The notes under the pieces: model-generated
Seen by the model: the letters and a program-made list of their open reading frames with translations, nothing else
The model's database searches: none
What the model was told of the DNA's origin: nothing
Assembly: GCA_000507305.1 (NCBI GenBank)
Contig: DF240184.1
Coordinates: 62,051 to 126,050 of the forward strand
From: Breviolum minutum Mf 1.05b.01
Lineage: Eukaryota > Sar > Dinophyceae > Suessiales > Symbiodiniaceae
Direction of reading: 5' to 3'
Length of the DNA: 64,000 bases
Shown here: one piece after another, positions 44,641 to 56,644 of the stretch
Layout of the letters: every line of letters begins with the position of its first letter
Numbering within the stretch: position 1 is the first letter of the stretch
Program-made: the position numbers and the translations under genes

Positions 44641-45130
44641 CTCGACACTGCATACCCATGTCAACACCATCGTAGATAGAAATGTCACGTTCATTTGTAT
44701 CACATAAATGTCCAGGTGCGACAATGAAGTGCAAGACTCATGCTCATGACTGTCATCATCACTGCCAAGGAAAAAAATGTTCAACACCAACTTGACTCGA
44801 AAACGACTCATCACGAACTGCACGAATTGACACATCTGCATACGCAATACGGCTTATGCGATAAGGCTCGGCTCCTATAGATTGAAAAACTTCAATCTGA
44901 CGATTGGTGTTTGCGCAAATTCAATCTGTGTTGAAAACCTTTTTTCAATAGATTTGTTGTTTTCTCAAATTTCCTAGATTGATTTCTAGATTGAAAATTG
45001 AAAATGAGAAAAATATGAAAAACACCAAAAATCTATTGATTTCTCGATTGAATTTTCGATTGAAATTTGAATGGCTATTTTGATGATTCAAAATACACTC
45101 AAGGCTTGAAGGCTGGACAGCCTTTATCAT
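44641..45130. other. No gene seen
   Basis: AT-rich, with TTGATTTCTAGATTGAAAATTG-like inverted words near 44970-45065; otherwise unremarkable. Confidence 0.45.
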
Positions 45131-45137
45131 GTGTAGT

Positions 45138-45445
45138 GAGGTGATGGCTGGAACGCCATGTGTTTTGTTTCTGTTCTGTGATGGCTGGTAAGCCATGTGC
45201 TTTGTAACTGTTTGTTGGGTGGTGGCTGGAAAGCCATGTGTTTTGTTACTGTCTGTTCGGTGGTGGCTGGAAAGCCATGTGTTTTGTAACTGTCTGTTGG
45301 GTGGTGGCTGGAAAGCCATGTGTTTTGTAACTGTCTGTTGGGTGGTGGCTGGAAAGCCATGTGTTTTGTAACTGTCTGTTGGGTGGTGGCTGGAAAGCCA
45401 TGTGTTTTGTAACTGTCTGTTGGTGGTGGCTGGAAAGCCTGGTAT
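45138..45445 (+). repeat. 41-bp minisatellite (GTGGCTGGAAAGCCATGTGT)
   Basis: About seven and a half units with an exact 41-bp period in the middle (for example 45306 to 45347). Each unit contains TGGCTGGAAAGCCA, a near-palindrome. Two more units occur at 46333-46390. The His/Thr/Lys-rich minus-strand frame here is a repeat artefact. Confidence 0.9.
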
Positions 45446-45529
45446 GAAGAAGAAAAATGTTGTTTTTGTTTGCTGTTTTTTTGATCAGCAAAAGACAGCA
45501 CCCTACGAAGCCCAGTCGGACCTGAGACC

Positions 45530-46175
45530 ATGTCTGCGCCTGAGCCATGGAAACAAGGACAAGGTGGTGGTGGTTGGAGCTCAGAAGAGTGGGAGAGCTG
45601 GTACAGGCAGCGTGTGCTCGAGTGCGGGTGAGTGGAAGAATGGAGGAGGAGAAGGTGAAGAGAGGAAGAAAGGAGAGGAGGCTGCTGAGGAGGAAAGGCA
45701 GAAGGCATGCAGTTGAAGCGAAGTAGAAAGCTGAAGCGAAGAAGAAACTAAGCAGAAGCAGAGAAGGTTGCTGAAGAGGAGAAGCAGAAGGCAGCTGCCG
45801 CAGCTGAAGCAGAGAAGAAAAAAGCAGAAGCTGAGGAGAGGATGAGGCTGCATGTGGAAGCTGAAAGAAAGAAGTTTCAAGAAGACCAAAGGTTCAAGGC
45901 GTTTTTCGAGGAGAAAAGAAAGAATATAGCTGCAGAGGAAAAGAGGAAAATAGAAGCAGAACTGAAGAAGGCAGCTGAGGCAGAAGCAGAAGGCAGTGGC
46001 TGCAGCTGAAGCAGAGAGGCAGGATGCAGAAGCAGACAGGGCTGCTGAGGAGAGGCCTGAGGAGAAAGGAGGAAAGAAAGGAAAGGGAAAGGGAGGAGAA
46101 TGGAAAAGGCCCTGCAACCCCAGCCAGGGTGAGCTCCAAGTTCAGGTAAAGCAGCAAGAAGGAGGAGAGGGCACC
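45530..46175 (+). pseudogene. Glu/Ala/Lys-rich coiled-coil coding stretch with breaks
   Basis: An exon-like start follows a TTTTTTTGATCAG acceptor (45486). From the ATG at 45530 it reads MSAPEPWKQGQGGGG, then EEWESWYRQRV, and meets a GTGAGT donor at about 45627. Beyond it are Glu/Ala/Lys/Gln helices in two frames (EEKQKAAAAAEAEKKKAEAE, ERMRLHVEAERKKFQEDQ) broken at about 45708 and 46008. It sits between two parts of the 41-bp minisatellite, so it may be an inserted gene fragment. The start resembles Gly/Trp-rich N-termini of dinoflagellate element proteins; function unknown. Confidence 0.4.
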
Positions 46176-46332
46176 TGAGGAGGATGACGGCCTGAACTAT
46201 AAAGATGGCAGATTGATCTGGGCACAGAAGTGGAACCTTTTCAAGGAATGCAACGCGTGCCACCAAAGGCTTCTAAGCAGGCATGGAACTCTTCCTTGGT
46301 AAAGGCAAAAAGGGAGTGTGACTTTTTTTGCG

Positions 46333-46395
46333 TGGTGGCTGGAGAGCCATGTGTTTGTTTCTGTTAGGCGGTGGCTGGAAAGCCATGTGTTTTTT
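46333..46395 (+). repeat. Outlying copies of the 41-bp minisatellite
   Basis: Two units of GTGGCTGGARAGCCATGTGT lie about 0.9 kb from the main array at 45138-45445. Confidence 0.75.
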
Positions 46396-46424
46396 TTTGG
46401 GGGGGGGAGTGGTGAGTTTAATCT

Positions 46425-46800
46425 ATGGGAGCTCCATCCCTGAAAGGGTGTTTGATTTTGTTTTGGCAAGGAAGAGGCCGCCCAAGTTAATCTATGGGAC
46501 AAGCCTTCCAAGTTAATTTTTGGGATAAAGAGGGGCTGGGGGGAATAGATTTGATAAGGGACAAGCCCCCCAAGTTAATCTATAGGAATTTGATAACGGA
46601 AAGGCCTTCCAAATTAAGAAAAGCCCCCCAAGTTAACCTATAGGAGCTTCATCCCTGAAGGGGGGGGAATTTGATAAGGGGCAGGCCTTCCAAGTTAATC
46701 TCTCGATTTGATAAGGGACAGGCCTTCCAAGTTAATCTCTGGGAGCTCCATCCCTGAAGGGGGGGTAGATTTGGTGAGGGACAAGCCCCCCAAAACCACA
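46425..46800 (+). repeat. ~60-bp repeat (CCAAGTTAATCTATGGGAGC)
   Basis: Five to six degenerate units combining GGGACAAGCC(C/T)(T/C)CCAAGTTAATC, TGGGAGCTCCATCCCTGAAG and GATTTGATAAGG. Unit lengths vary because internal parts are missing in some copies. Confidence 0.75.
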
Positions 46801-46809
46801 TTGAACCTT

Positions 46810-48184
46810 TCCATCATACCCTGTGACCTTTTTTTCTTGCCCAATTTTGCACATTCCTGGGTACTTGATGACCAGTTCCTGTAAGATCTTTTGTGTCTCC
46901 ACAATCTTGAGCCTGGGATGTTTGGTGGACAGCTTGAGAAAGAAAAATGGAATGCATCTAGATCACTACAATCACAACAAAAAGAAAAACAAAAAGAAAC
47001 CAATGTGAGACACAAGCAACCTTCCCTGTGGGTTTACGGAAAGAATGGCAGTGACCCATTTGTCAAGTGCATTTTCACTAAGTCGTTGCCTCTTGCAGCG
47101 AAGGACACTGGCAGTGATTTATAGGAGTGAAGGTCGAAGGCATGGTTCATTCCAACACTCTTGAGGTATCTTTCCAATGAGTTTCTAAGGGCTTCAGTGT
47201 CGTATTCAGCAATTTTGACCCTGCCACGTTTTTTTTTGGTGGTGCAGGCCTTATCTTTTTGAAACCTCACTCTGGGCATTCTTGAAGCCATGGAGTCACA
47301 ACTGCTTGATGTAGAACTAACTGCAGATATCATGTTTGAGCTAGAAAGCACTACCCAAAACCATATGTGGTCTCAAATCTGGACTTTCAGTCAAATCAGG
47401 CTGACTTTGCAGTCATGCACTTCCAACACGGACATGATTTTTCAATCAGGCACCCTTAGCAGCATTGCATTTTTTCTAGCATGATTCTTTTGGTCACTAG
47501 TATGGTGCAGGCCTTTTAGGCTTTTTTCTGTGGCTTTGTTGAACAAATTCACATTCTGGACCTGATGTGCCAGTGATTCAACATCTACTATTGTACAGTC
47601 TGGCTGTTCACGACTTTCTTTGGAAGGGTCCTTGGTCCCCATGTTGGAAAAACATGGGGCATGGCATGCACACTTGTGAAACATATTTTATTTTTCACAA
47701 TCTTTGTGCAAAACCATTGCTGCTGCATGTGCATTCCTATCTTCTTCAAAAATCTGTGGTGGATGAACTTCTTGTCTTTTCTCATTCAGCTTTCCTTCCA
47801 TTGTTTTCCTTATTGGACTGTTGACAAATGAAAAAATGGAAACAAACGCAAAATTTTCCTGCAGATTGAAGTTTGCATTTCAAAATTTTAGCGCCAACAT
47901 TACTTAATTGAGTCAAGTTTCCAGTCATTCCAGCCACTGTACCAAATAGCTTTGCGCCACGATTCATTCAACCCAGTATCTGGGTTCTTCCAAACCACCC
48001 ATTCTTCTAATCCCTGGGTTTGCATGCTCTGTGTGTTTGCGTACATACCCGAGTCAAGTGCTCCAAGGTGAGCAAGTGGATGGGATTGGCAAGAACAGAT
48101 GAGATATTGCAAGGATAGACCAAGTAGTAACATATGCAAAGAAATACCATCAAAATAAGTCTGTGGGGATTCTTTCATGGTCAA
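46810..48184 (-). CDS. Possible multi-exon minus-strand gene, unrecognised
   Basis: Three minus-strand stretches have protein-like composition: near 48060-47900 (MQTQGLEEWVVWKNPDTG, ESWRKAIWYSGWNDWKLD), 47684-47442 (VESLAHQVQNVNLFNKATEK) and 47351-47034 (MPRVRFQKDKACTTKKKRGR, LERYLKSVGMNHAFDLHSY). They lie divergently from the methyltransferase-like gene that starts at 48218. Splice joints are not resolved and no domain is recognised. Trp-rich and Lys-rich segments suggest another element companion protein. Confidence 0.3.
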
Positions 48185-48217
48185 TTTTGTTGAGAACTAT
48201 CCCGGAAGTCTTGAGCC

Positions 48218-50490
48218 ATGGAAGAACTCCAACCCCATGAGGCGCCAGCGCCACCAATTTCCCTAAGACAGGCCAAAGATCTTTTGGGGGCTTACGATTG
48301 GAGTTCCAGGCCTATCACTCGAGATCTCTGGTGCTATGAGGTTTTTGGTGGGAACCACAGCATCACTCGTGCTTATGGAGCCAAAAGGTGGCTGGGAAGT
48401 AGGTCTGTCAAGACGGTTGGGTAGTTTTTCAAGATTTCAATAGGATTGATGTTTGATATTGGGTTATATCTGAGACTATAGCTTGTATCTTCCTTGTGCG
48501 TTGTTGTTTGGTAATGTGTTGTCCCCACAACTTCTCACAGGTGTGATTTCCTCGGTGCTAGAAGAATTGGCGATGCAGATCAATGTAACATTCATACTGT
48601 AGCTGGTATGAATAAGACAGTGTGCGACTTGGCGAGGGTCCAAGAGAACGATCCTGCTTTGTTTCAACCTACTTGCTCATCATGGGGCTGGGTGTCACGT
48701 GGAACATCGTTGCGTGGTTTAGTATCTTGAATGATTGGAATTTGTTTGGCAAGTTTCATTTGCAGCTTGTCTCGACTCCTGTAAAAACATTTATACTTAG
48801 AATCACCCTGTATTTATATCTAAATATGACATTCTCGGTTGTCTTTTGAAGCTTATTTCATTCAAATCAAGACCTTCCACCAGTGAAGTTTTCAAAAGAA
48901 CCCCTATGAGTTTTGACTTTGCGTTGTCTACTCTTGAAGGACTAACTATTAGGTAGTTGAGGTATTGGTTGTTATTGATTTCAAGAGCCAATACCCTAGG
49001 CACTACATGGGGATGCCAACCGCAAGTTTGTGCTCTGTGGGAATCGAACTGCACGCAGCCTTGGGGAAGTCCTTCTCCCCATTGCCATCTTCTTACGCAT
49101 ACTTCCATGCTTAGAACAACCCCAAGGATCTGTGCTATGGGAGTGGGATAGCATCAAAAGGTTTTTTGCCTCACTGCCAATTGTCTTTGAAGCCAAGCTA
49201 AAGATGGGATGGTTTTGTGGTAGGTCTGAAAAACCCCTAGATTTCAGAGGAAGTTGGCAAGGACTTGAAGTTTTGCAAAGTGGAGAGGGTCAAGCTTGCT
49301 ACAAAGGGCAAAAGGCGTGACCCTCACTGATCAAAAATGGATATTGAAAACCTTTCCTCTCCCCAGGAGTTTTTTGTATGTATGTTTAATTTGTATTTGA
49401 TCAATCATCTATCTATACATTTTAGTATTGGATAAAAATATTGGTATGTATATATTGAGATATGTTTTTATATTTATATTATATATATATATATTTCTTT
49501 TTACAGTATATGTAAATTTTTTGATTTAGACATATTACATATTAGATTAAGAATTCAAAACAACTTTCATTTACATATAATGATTTTTTTTTAATGTGCT
49601 TATATCTCAATATTTGTAGATAAACATTTTTATATTTAACATATATTATATTCAATTTTCGTGTTTATAATCTATGTAGCTTACATGACTGCATGAAACG
49701 GGTAAAGTTAAAATGGTTGGGAAACCTGAGAATGTTTTAATGTTTTTTGTTTCAACTCATCCAGGTTTCTGTCAAATCTCAAGCATGACCTACACGATGA
49801 ACCACTCAACCGATATGAATCATAGATGGGGAAATTGAAATGGGTGAAGGTTCAATTGTTTAGGTCTTGTTGGAGATTTCTAAAAACAATTTACTTCCCT
49901 GATGTAGGTGGATTAATGGCAACCAAGAAGCCATGAAAGATTCTGCCCGATATCCCACATGGTTTGGACGGGCATGGGTCTTTGTTCACGAGCACATGAA
50001 GAAAAACCCGGGGAAAGAAATGTCACATGCGGTGTTGAATGTCTTCACAGCCAAGACGGTTCAGCGTATGTTTATTGATGAGGACATGGTTTTCCAACTG
50101 ATTGTCATTTCTTTGGGGGCGCAATTTATCATATGTGTTTTTTTCAACTTGAAGTTAAGGTGGGTGAACAATAGGTTCCAGTCCCAAGAACTTTGTCCAA
50201 CATTTCTTCGCCAGGAGAACGGGGAGAAAAGCATTACCACTGTGGGTGAGCATGATGAAGATCCAGGTTGGGGAGGAATGCGCCTGCTAGAACCTCCCAG
50301 CAGGATTAACATAAAGGAGGCCTTAGCAAAGAAACGGGAAGCAGTTGAAGAGGCTCAGAAATCCCAACAAAAGAAAGCAAAACAAACAATGGAAAAGAAG
50401 AGAGCGGCCCCAATTCCCAAAACCAAGGACTGGGGCTACTCGTTTTTGTTTGACACTCTGTTTAAATATTCAAGCTTTGATCTAAGATAA
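48218..50490 (+). CDS. Divergent methyltransferase-like protein, multi-exon
   Basis: The start is the ATG at 48218. Exon 1 (to about 48396) carries DLWCYEVFGGNHSITRAYGA, which resembles the SAM-binding motif I of DNA methyltransferases (hydrophobic-F-x-G). Exon 2 (about 48541-48717) reads CDFLGARRIGDADQ and ends PTCSSWGWVSRGTSLRG, in the place of the PCQ catalytic motif but with T-C-S-S. Exon 3 (to 49320) contains LPCLEQPQGSVLWEWDS, in the place of the ENV motif but E-Q-P, then KMGWFCGRSEKP. A last part (about 49905-50490) reads MKDSARYPTWFGRAWVF and a Lys-rich tail. The order motif I, Cys motif, E-Q/N-P mirrors cytosine methyltransferases, and I recall this family as frequent in dinoflagellates. 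Activity is doubtful because the canonical PCQ is absent. It heads a plus-strand cluster that probably belongs to a mobile element. Confidence 0.5.
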
Positions 50491-50569
50491 AGTTTGAAAT
50501 TTAAAAAGGAATAAGTTCAATATCCGAGCTCAGTTGTGTTGGGAATATAACCCTTGAATTTAGGCAGAC

Positions 50570-50893
50570 TGTCATCTTCCACAACCCCAGGAGTCAGAGC
50601 AGACAATTCGGAAAAGGCCTTGCACCCCAGTGGTTGGATTGCAAGCTGATCTTCGTTGCTATTTGCGTGTGAAGGCCATGAAAGTTCTAGAAACCAATAA
50701 GTTCAGAGAAAGTGGGCCCAGAAACACAAGTGGTGAAACATTTCTTAACAACCCACTGAGATAATAAAATTTCAAGAGAAGACATAGAAATCCAAACATA
50801 CCTCCAGCTTTGCAGGAGACTACTTGTGCTTCAACATCTACAGCAGATACTTCTGGCCGCGGTTCCAAGGAGAGATCAAGAAGTCAAGTCTAA
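50570..50893 (+). CDS. Two-exon Ser/Arg-tailed fragment
   Basis: Exon A (to 50732) reads QESEQTIRKRPCTPVVGLQA and KVLETNKFRESGPRNTS. A 75-nt intron (50733-50807, GTGAAA...CTCCAG) joins in frame to ALQETTCASTSTADTSGRGS and KERSRSQV before TAA at 50891-50893. It may be the 3' end of the methyltransferase-like gene, which has no other clear end exon, or a separate small gene. Confidence 0.4.
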
Positions 50894-51115
50894 AGCAAGT
50901 AATTGTTTTTTTATCATTATTAAACTATTCCATTCCTAGGTATAATGAAAACAAACTCCATGAGTTCTTACACTGGACACTGGATGCAACCATGAAGGTA
51001 GTCAATAGTATTACCTGCAGTGCAGAGTTGCTAACCAACAAGATTTCACACCTTGCAGGATTTCATTGTATCATCTTCGAGCTCTTCTCGCCAAGATTTG
51101 GCAGTTTCTGAGGAC

Positions 51116-52528
51116 AGAAAGTTAAGTTGCTAGGCAGTGCAAAAGTGGGAAAATCGAAAAACAGGGTGTATATAAAGGGAATCTTTTTCAAACACAATTT
51201 CACCTTATTCATCTTGAACCTCGCTTATGCAAAATTGGATGGTCTTAAGTAGTTTTGCTTTTTGGTACCACAGGCTAGACTGACTATCAGCATCAATTCC
51301 TTAAGCATTTCCAAACCCTTCCACCTGACACCATCCTGCTTCTTGCAATGCAGGAGAATGGTGGCGAATGGCATGAACTTGTGGGTGAATGCTTTATCTC
51401 GTCACTTTCCAGCATTGGTGGGGGAAACTTAAAGTTCTGTGTTTCCAGCATTGGTGGAGATTAAAGTAGAAGGGGTTGAGAAATGATCTTTCTAATCCAC
51501 ATTGGCGCAATTTAGGGCCAAAAACGGCGCCTCAAAAAGATAGCAACCTTATAGGCCAACCACTTGTGGGTCAGTTCTCCAAGGAAACATGTTGTCAGAT
51601 AAAAGGTTGCCCAAGGTAAGTTCACAACAAACAAAACACCGTTGGCAATCTAGGGCCCAAGGAATTGGCAATTTCTTTTGAATTTGATTGGGTCTTTGTT
51701 GGGTGTATCCATTTTCTAGTGAGGTACTTCAAGAAATTGGGAAAACATTTGAAACAAGGAATCATTATAGTTACTTACTTACCCTATGACATCTGTTTCT
51801 CCTGATCCTCTGATACACCAACCCTTGGCATGTGCTCCCCGACGGGCTTTCACATTGTTGACTGCAGGTCATCTACATCATCTTCATCGAAAGGAACCAG
51901 ACGCTGATCCACTTGCACGTGGATGATGATAGGTTGAGACAGTCTGGATTGCAGACTGTTGGGCTGGCCCAACTTAATTTGATTTGAGCGTTTGGGTGGG
52001 ACATGATTGCGTGTAGTAACTAGTGATGAATGTAAAGATACTCATTAGACATTAGTCCAGTTATCTTGATACCTCTTCTGTGGTATTACCTCTCCTGGAC
52101 TTGCTTTATGAGTGGACCTAATGAAGTGTTGGTTCATGCTTTTTAACCGGTGTTACATCCACCCATGCCATCTTCTTCATTTTAATTTACAAAGGCGTTG
52201 TTGTGATTACAGCAATGCAATTCAAGACAGTATCCTACGAACAGTGAATGGAACACATGTGTTTGCTAAGAGATGTTAGTTGGCTGCACTGCTGGTAAGG
52301 TGGTTCGGTAGGAACAGGTATGATTATCCTGATTAGTGTTGTATACAGTATTGGAAATATGAAAAAAACACAGTGTCCAAGCATTCTCAAAAAAACTGTT
52401 TTTTTTACCTGATAGATACAAATACTAACAATCTGTGGATGATATCTTTTGATTTATTGGGACATCTACCACCAATGACTGCAACCCATTGCTTAAACCA
52501 GAAGTTGGATGTATGAAAATAAAAACAT
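51116..52528. other. Mostly non-coding; one short exon-like frame
   Basis: A plus-strand frame at about 51350-51463 (MQENGGEWHELVGECF) contains a duplicated TTTCCAGCATTGGTGG word. The rest is unique sequence with no recognisable feature. Confidence 0.4.
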
Positions 52529-52529
52529 A

Positions 52530-55472
52530 TGTGTGTGGCTCGGAAGGACTATTCTTTAGCGCGTCTTGAAGTAGGTAGGAGCATTCCCATGGGAAAGAGA
52601 GGCAGTACCACCAAAGCCAAGTCGGCCAAAGGTGAGAAAGATAAGAAAGAAGACAAAGAAAAAAATAAGAAATCTGTGAAGAAGGACGGAAAGACCAAGA
52701 GTAAGATGAAACGAAAAACTCCGTCTCCCTCTCCTTCATCTTCTTCCTCTGACAGCGGCTCTGGTGCGGATGAAGATGAATGGCAAACCCAAACAGCACA
52801 TGTGGCAGCTTCTTTTGGGATGACACGAACTCAGTAATTACCTTGTTGCCCGTAGTGTGTATGTGATTGTCACACAAGATGTTCAAACCATGTTTAATTA
52901 TTATGCGGGTTCCTTACGGTCTTTCATGGTCACTTCAACTGAGGAAACCCAAACAGCTAGCGATCAACGGGGCCAAGTTGCGAATTTTGAAGAATCTACC
53001 ATGCGCAAGCTTAGCTACTCTTCTCAGTCAGAACCACCCAGAGCTCACCGAACGGCGTGTTTTCCAGCTAGGAGGAGAACTATGGGAAGTGTTTTGGCAT
53101 AAGTCATTGAAAAACCTTTTTCTTTCACCCGAGGTCATTGACTGTTTAATTTAAATTTGATAGTTGTTCTTTCAATGGACTGGCAAATACTAAGAATCCA
53201 CCATTTGAAATTGTGGCATGTACTAAGATCCGGAAGAGAGCTTTGAAGTCCCTCCGCAATGCAGAGAGTGAAGAGACAATCAGATTGAGAGTGGATGATT
53301 CCCAAAAGGAGGCTCTTGCAGAATCAACATGGAAAGAACGGATATTGGCTATCATTGAAAGAGGACTTGTTCGATTTGAAAGAAACAGGTGAATGAAAGA
53401 AACAGGTGAAACAAGAGTAAAACATCAATGGTTCAAGTTTAAACAATGAACCAAACTTAGCTACTGCTCTCAGGGGTGTAACAAGTTTTTGTAATCCATG
53501 AGTTCAGGAATTTGTCCATCTTCCCATCAATCAAAAATTGATGGTCCATTGTGCCTTCAGGAACTGATACATGAGTCTCTCGTATCTTTGAGGAGGATTG
53601 GGAATGTTGGGTTGAAGGGTGGTCAGCAAAGGTTGGAAGGGAAACATAGACAAAATATTATGGCTGGAAGGAATAGAGCTTAATCCAATCCATATCTCGC
53701 CATGTATTCTTCTTTCTGTTGGTGTTACCCCTGTAGGACCATATTCAGTGAGTGGGAACGCAAGAAAGAACCAGGTGGATCTGCAGGATCTCCACAAGCT
53801 GAAGCGGTTCACATGAAAAGTTACATTGAAACAAAACTCCAGGAAGCCAAAAAAGAGATGCAAGACGAAATCACAGCAGGTGTTTCTGGAAAGATCTTGG
53901 GGGAAGATGAGTTGCAAGGTACCCCCACAAAGAAAAAACGGCAGGCAATTGAAGACAAAGAGAAGAAGAGAAAAGAAAAGGATAGGAAGAAAAGGAAACA
54001 CAGAGAGACATCAGCGTCAGGTTCTTCAGAATCTAAGAGGTCTTCTTCTAGAAACTCAGATGGTTGTGAAAGACAGTCAATGCTTTCTGGTCCTGGACAG
54101 CGAGCCCACCAGAAGGCTAGGTTTTGGACTGTTTCAGAGGTCATGTAAAAGTTATAAGTGTTCATTCTTTTGGTATCATTTGAGAATTTGCTCGCCATAG
54201 GTAAAGAAAAAATTGATGAGAGACAAGGGCCTTCTGCTCGTTGCAACGTATCAAAAGCTTGCATATTCCAAGATATTCGATCGTGAATTTCGAAAAAAGT
54301 ATATGATATGGTTTGCCTTGGCAATTTTGAGTTGATAGACTTTCAGCGCTTTCACACATTCCCAGTTGGTAAGCAGGTTCCACGTGGCACTCGCCAGTAC
54401 CACAACAAGACCAACGATGATGATGTGTTAGCCAAGCCTTTGCGCAGGGCACCCCCAGCGACCCCAGCTTCCACAAAATCTTTGATAGGAACTGAAGATC
54501 AAGACTTAGCGACTTTGGAAGACTTCTTGAATCCCCTTCTTGCTCAGTCCATGCCACTGTCCAATGATAGACAGCTCTTGCTTCAAGCAGCCTATGCAGA
54601 TGGATTTGACACATGTTTGATATATATATATATGTGGAGTTATTTCTAAAGTCAAATTTGATCTACCCCTCCAAAACCAACAAAAACGGCTATTACCAGA
54701 TTGTACCTCAATAAACCTCACTATATCCTCGGCCCAGGAAACTCCAGAGCTCTTTGCTCAAGGCATTGCTGATGGTTGGTTACCAGAGGCTTCAAGCTGT
54801 GGCGCTGCTTCAAGGGAGTTGCTTGGGAACATCCCTCATGAGAAAAACTGCAGTGGGTATTTTCCAGAAGATCTATGGCGATTTGGAGCGGTGTTAGGGG
54901 GTCAGTTTGATGTTGAAAGCTTTATCAATCTGAATTGGTTTTCTGTTGTTTATCTTGTTTGCTTGCTTAAAGGGGATCTCTGTTGCTTTTATTTCAGCCC
55001 CCAGGAGTCTTACAAAGTCAAAGCGGCTACATATGGATATTTTTCTCCCAGAGAACCTCTACCACTCGAACTTGCATTTCCGGTTAGTGAAGTGACTGCT
55101 GAGAAGGAGAAACAACGTCTGGAAGAGGAGAAGGAGAAACAACGTCAGGATGAGGAGAAGGAGAAACAGCGTCAGGAAGAGGAAAAGAGAAGATTAGAGG
55201 AGCAACAGCGTCAGGAAGAGGAAAACAGAAGGTTAGAAGAGCAGGAGAAACAGGAAGAGGAAAACAAAAGGTTAGAAGAGCAGGAGAAACAGGAAGAGGA
55301 AAACAAAAGGTTAGAAGAGGAGCAGGAGGAGCAGGAGATTCAGCGTCAGGAAGAGGAAACCCGAAGGTTAGAAGAACATTCTCATGCTTCATTGGAGGGC
55401 CAGCAAGAAAGAATGCAAGGGCTTGGTTTTATCCAACTTAGAGGATTGAGATCCGATGATAGTGACGATTAA
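52530..55472 (+). CDS. Lys/Ser-rich to Glu/Gln/Arg coiled-coil protein, ~8 exons
   Basis: A likely chain of exons: 52530-52837 (GKRGSTTKAKSAKGEKDKKE, then PSPSPSSSSSDSGSG); about 52925-53130 (helical); to 53389 (ERILAIIERGLVRFERN); then across GTGAAT...CTGTAG to TIFSEWERKKEPGG, with IETKLQEAKKEMQDEITAG and an Arg/Lys/Ser stretch to about 54138. Further exons read VKKKLMRDKGLLLVATYQ, VGKQVPRGTRQYHNKT, and ETPELFAQGIADGWLPEASS. The final exon (55001-55472) is a long repeated Glu/Gln/Arg/Lys helix, probably a single alpha helix or coiled coil, ending GLRSDDSDD. Junctions with good GT...AG and preserved phase support real splicing, though not every joint is proven. No enzyme domain is seen. It lies between the methyltransferase-like gene and the FLSRGG gene on the same strand, which suggests a shared element. 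Nuclear location is inferred from the basic stretches. Confidence 0.5.
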
Positions 55473-56171
55473 TGATTCCATAGACTGTCACGAGTTACAC
55501 TGGGGATTGGCAGGGACATGATGCGCAAAGGAAAAGAAAAGGCATTTTTTTTTGCAAAGTGTTTTCCAACTCGATGGTGATAGCTGATTTGAGACTGATG
55601 GTGATGACCATGGTTCTGGCTGATGTTGATATTCATGTTACAGTGTTGAAGTATGATATTCATGTTACTGATGTTGATATTCATGTTGATAATATATGTT
55701 TCCCAACTCCAACCTGAACTGGTTACATCGACCTCACTTTTAAACAAGTATTGCAAAAGGGAAAATCCATTTTAGGAGGGAAAGGGGGGTCCGGGCTGGA
55801 TGTGGTTGCATATAGCATCGTGCTCCACGCATAGCATCGTGCTCCACACATTGTATTGCGTTTGAACTTTTTTGGGGAAAAAAACGTGGAGCAGGAATGT
55901 TGATGGGGCATGGGGGATTTCAGGAGTTCACTGCATATACGCAATACTTTGTGAATTCACGTATTCAACCGTGCTTCAGACTTTTTTTTGATGAAAAAGG
56001 AAAAAGATGAACCTTTGCAAAACTAGGAGTCATTGAGGCCTTTTTTCAAATGGCATTGTGCTTTAGAAATGCATGGGTTGGTTGCGCTTTCAATTGGACA
56101 ATCGTGCTTCAGAACATAGTTGCACATTCAAGTGGACAATCGTGCTTCAGAATATCAACATCAGTGGGAGT
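55473..56171. other. No gene seen; short repeats
   Basis: TGATATTCATGTTAC words repeat near 55625-55690; GTGCTTCAGAA-type words repeat near 55970-56155. No gene. Confidence 0.5.
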
Positions 56172-56453
56172 ATGAAACGGAGGCATTTTTGGCCCAAATT
56201 GTTTAGGTCACAAAAAATGGCGAGGAGAAACCTAATTAGGAAGAGCATCCTAAAGAGAAAGGATGCCTTTGTGATAGAAACCCAAGCTGATGTCACCCCT
56301 ACTACTGTATCATCCTCAGAGCGCCAGGAATCTGAGGTAGATGTTTTTGCTCGTGACAGTTTGGAGGTTAACTTTGGGTGGACCGACTCCTGCCAGCCCC
56401 ACTGTGATAGATGAAGATGACTCTGATCGTGATCTTGGTGGGAGTGACGACTA
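56172..56453 (+). CDS. Small basic-to-acidic protein, probably broken
   Basis: A basic start (MKRRHFWPKLFRSQKMARRN) is followed by an acidic/Ser stretch (SSSERQESEVDVFARDSLE). The frame then changes near 56366, after which TPASPTVIDEDDSDRDLGGS finishes at TAA 56451-56453. The acidic GSDD end echoes the SDDSDD end of the preceding gene. The shift may be an indel or a tiny intron. Confidence 0.35.
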
Positions 56454-56644
56454 ACAATTTCCCAGTCACTTTAGTGTGAAGCGTAGGAATCGTTTGTATA
56501 GACTTCCTGACCACTACATGTTTTCAGATGCACAGCACCAGACTGGCTGTGGTTGCTGAAATTGCCAACTTCTGTATCCAGAAGATGGGTCTGTTCCTGA
56601 ACTAGTTGTCAATCAGTGAGCGTTTGAAACATGAAACCTATACA

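Noticed and set aside
45581-46117. 178-codon minus-strand Phe/Ser/Leu-rich frame
   Set aside because: It is the shadow of the Glu/Ala/Lys-rich plus-strand stretch.
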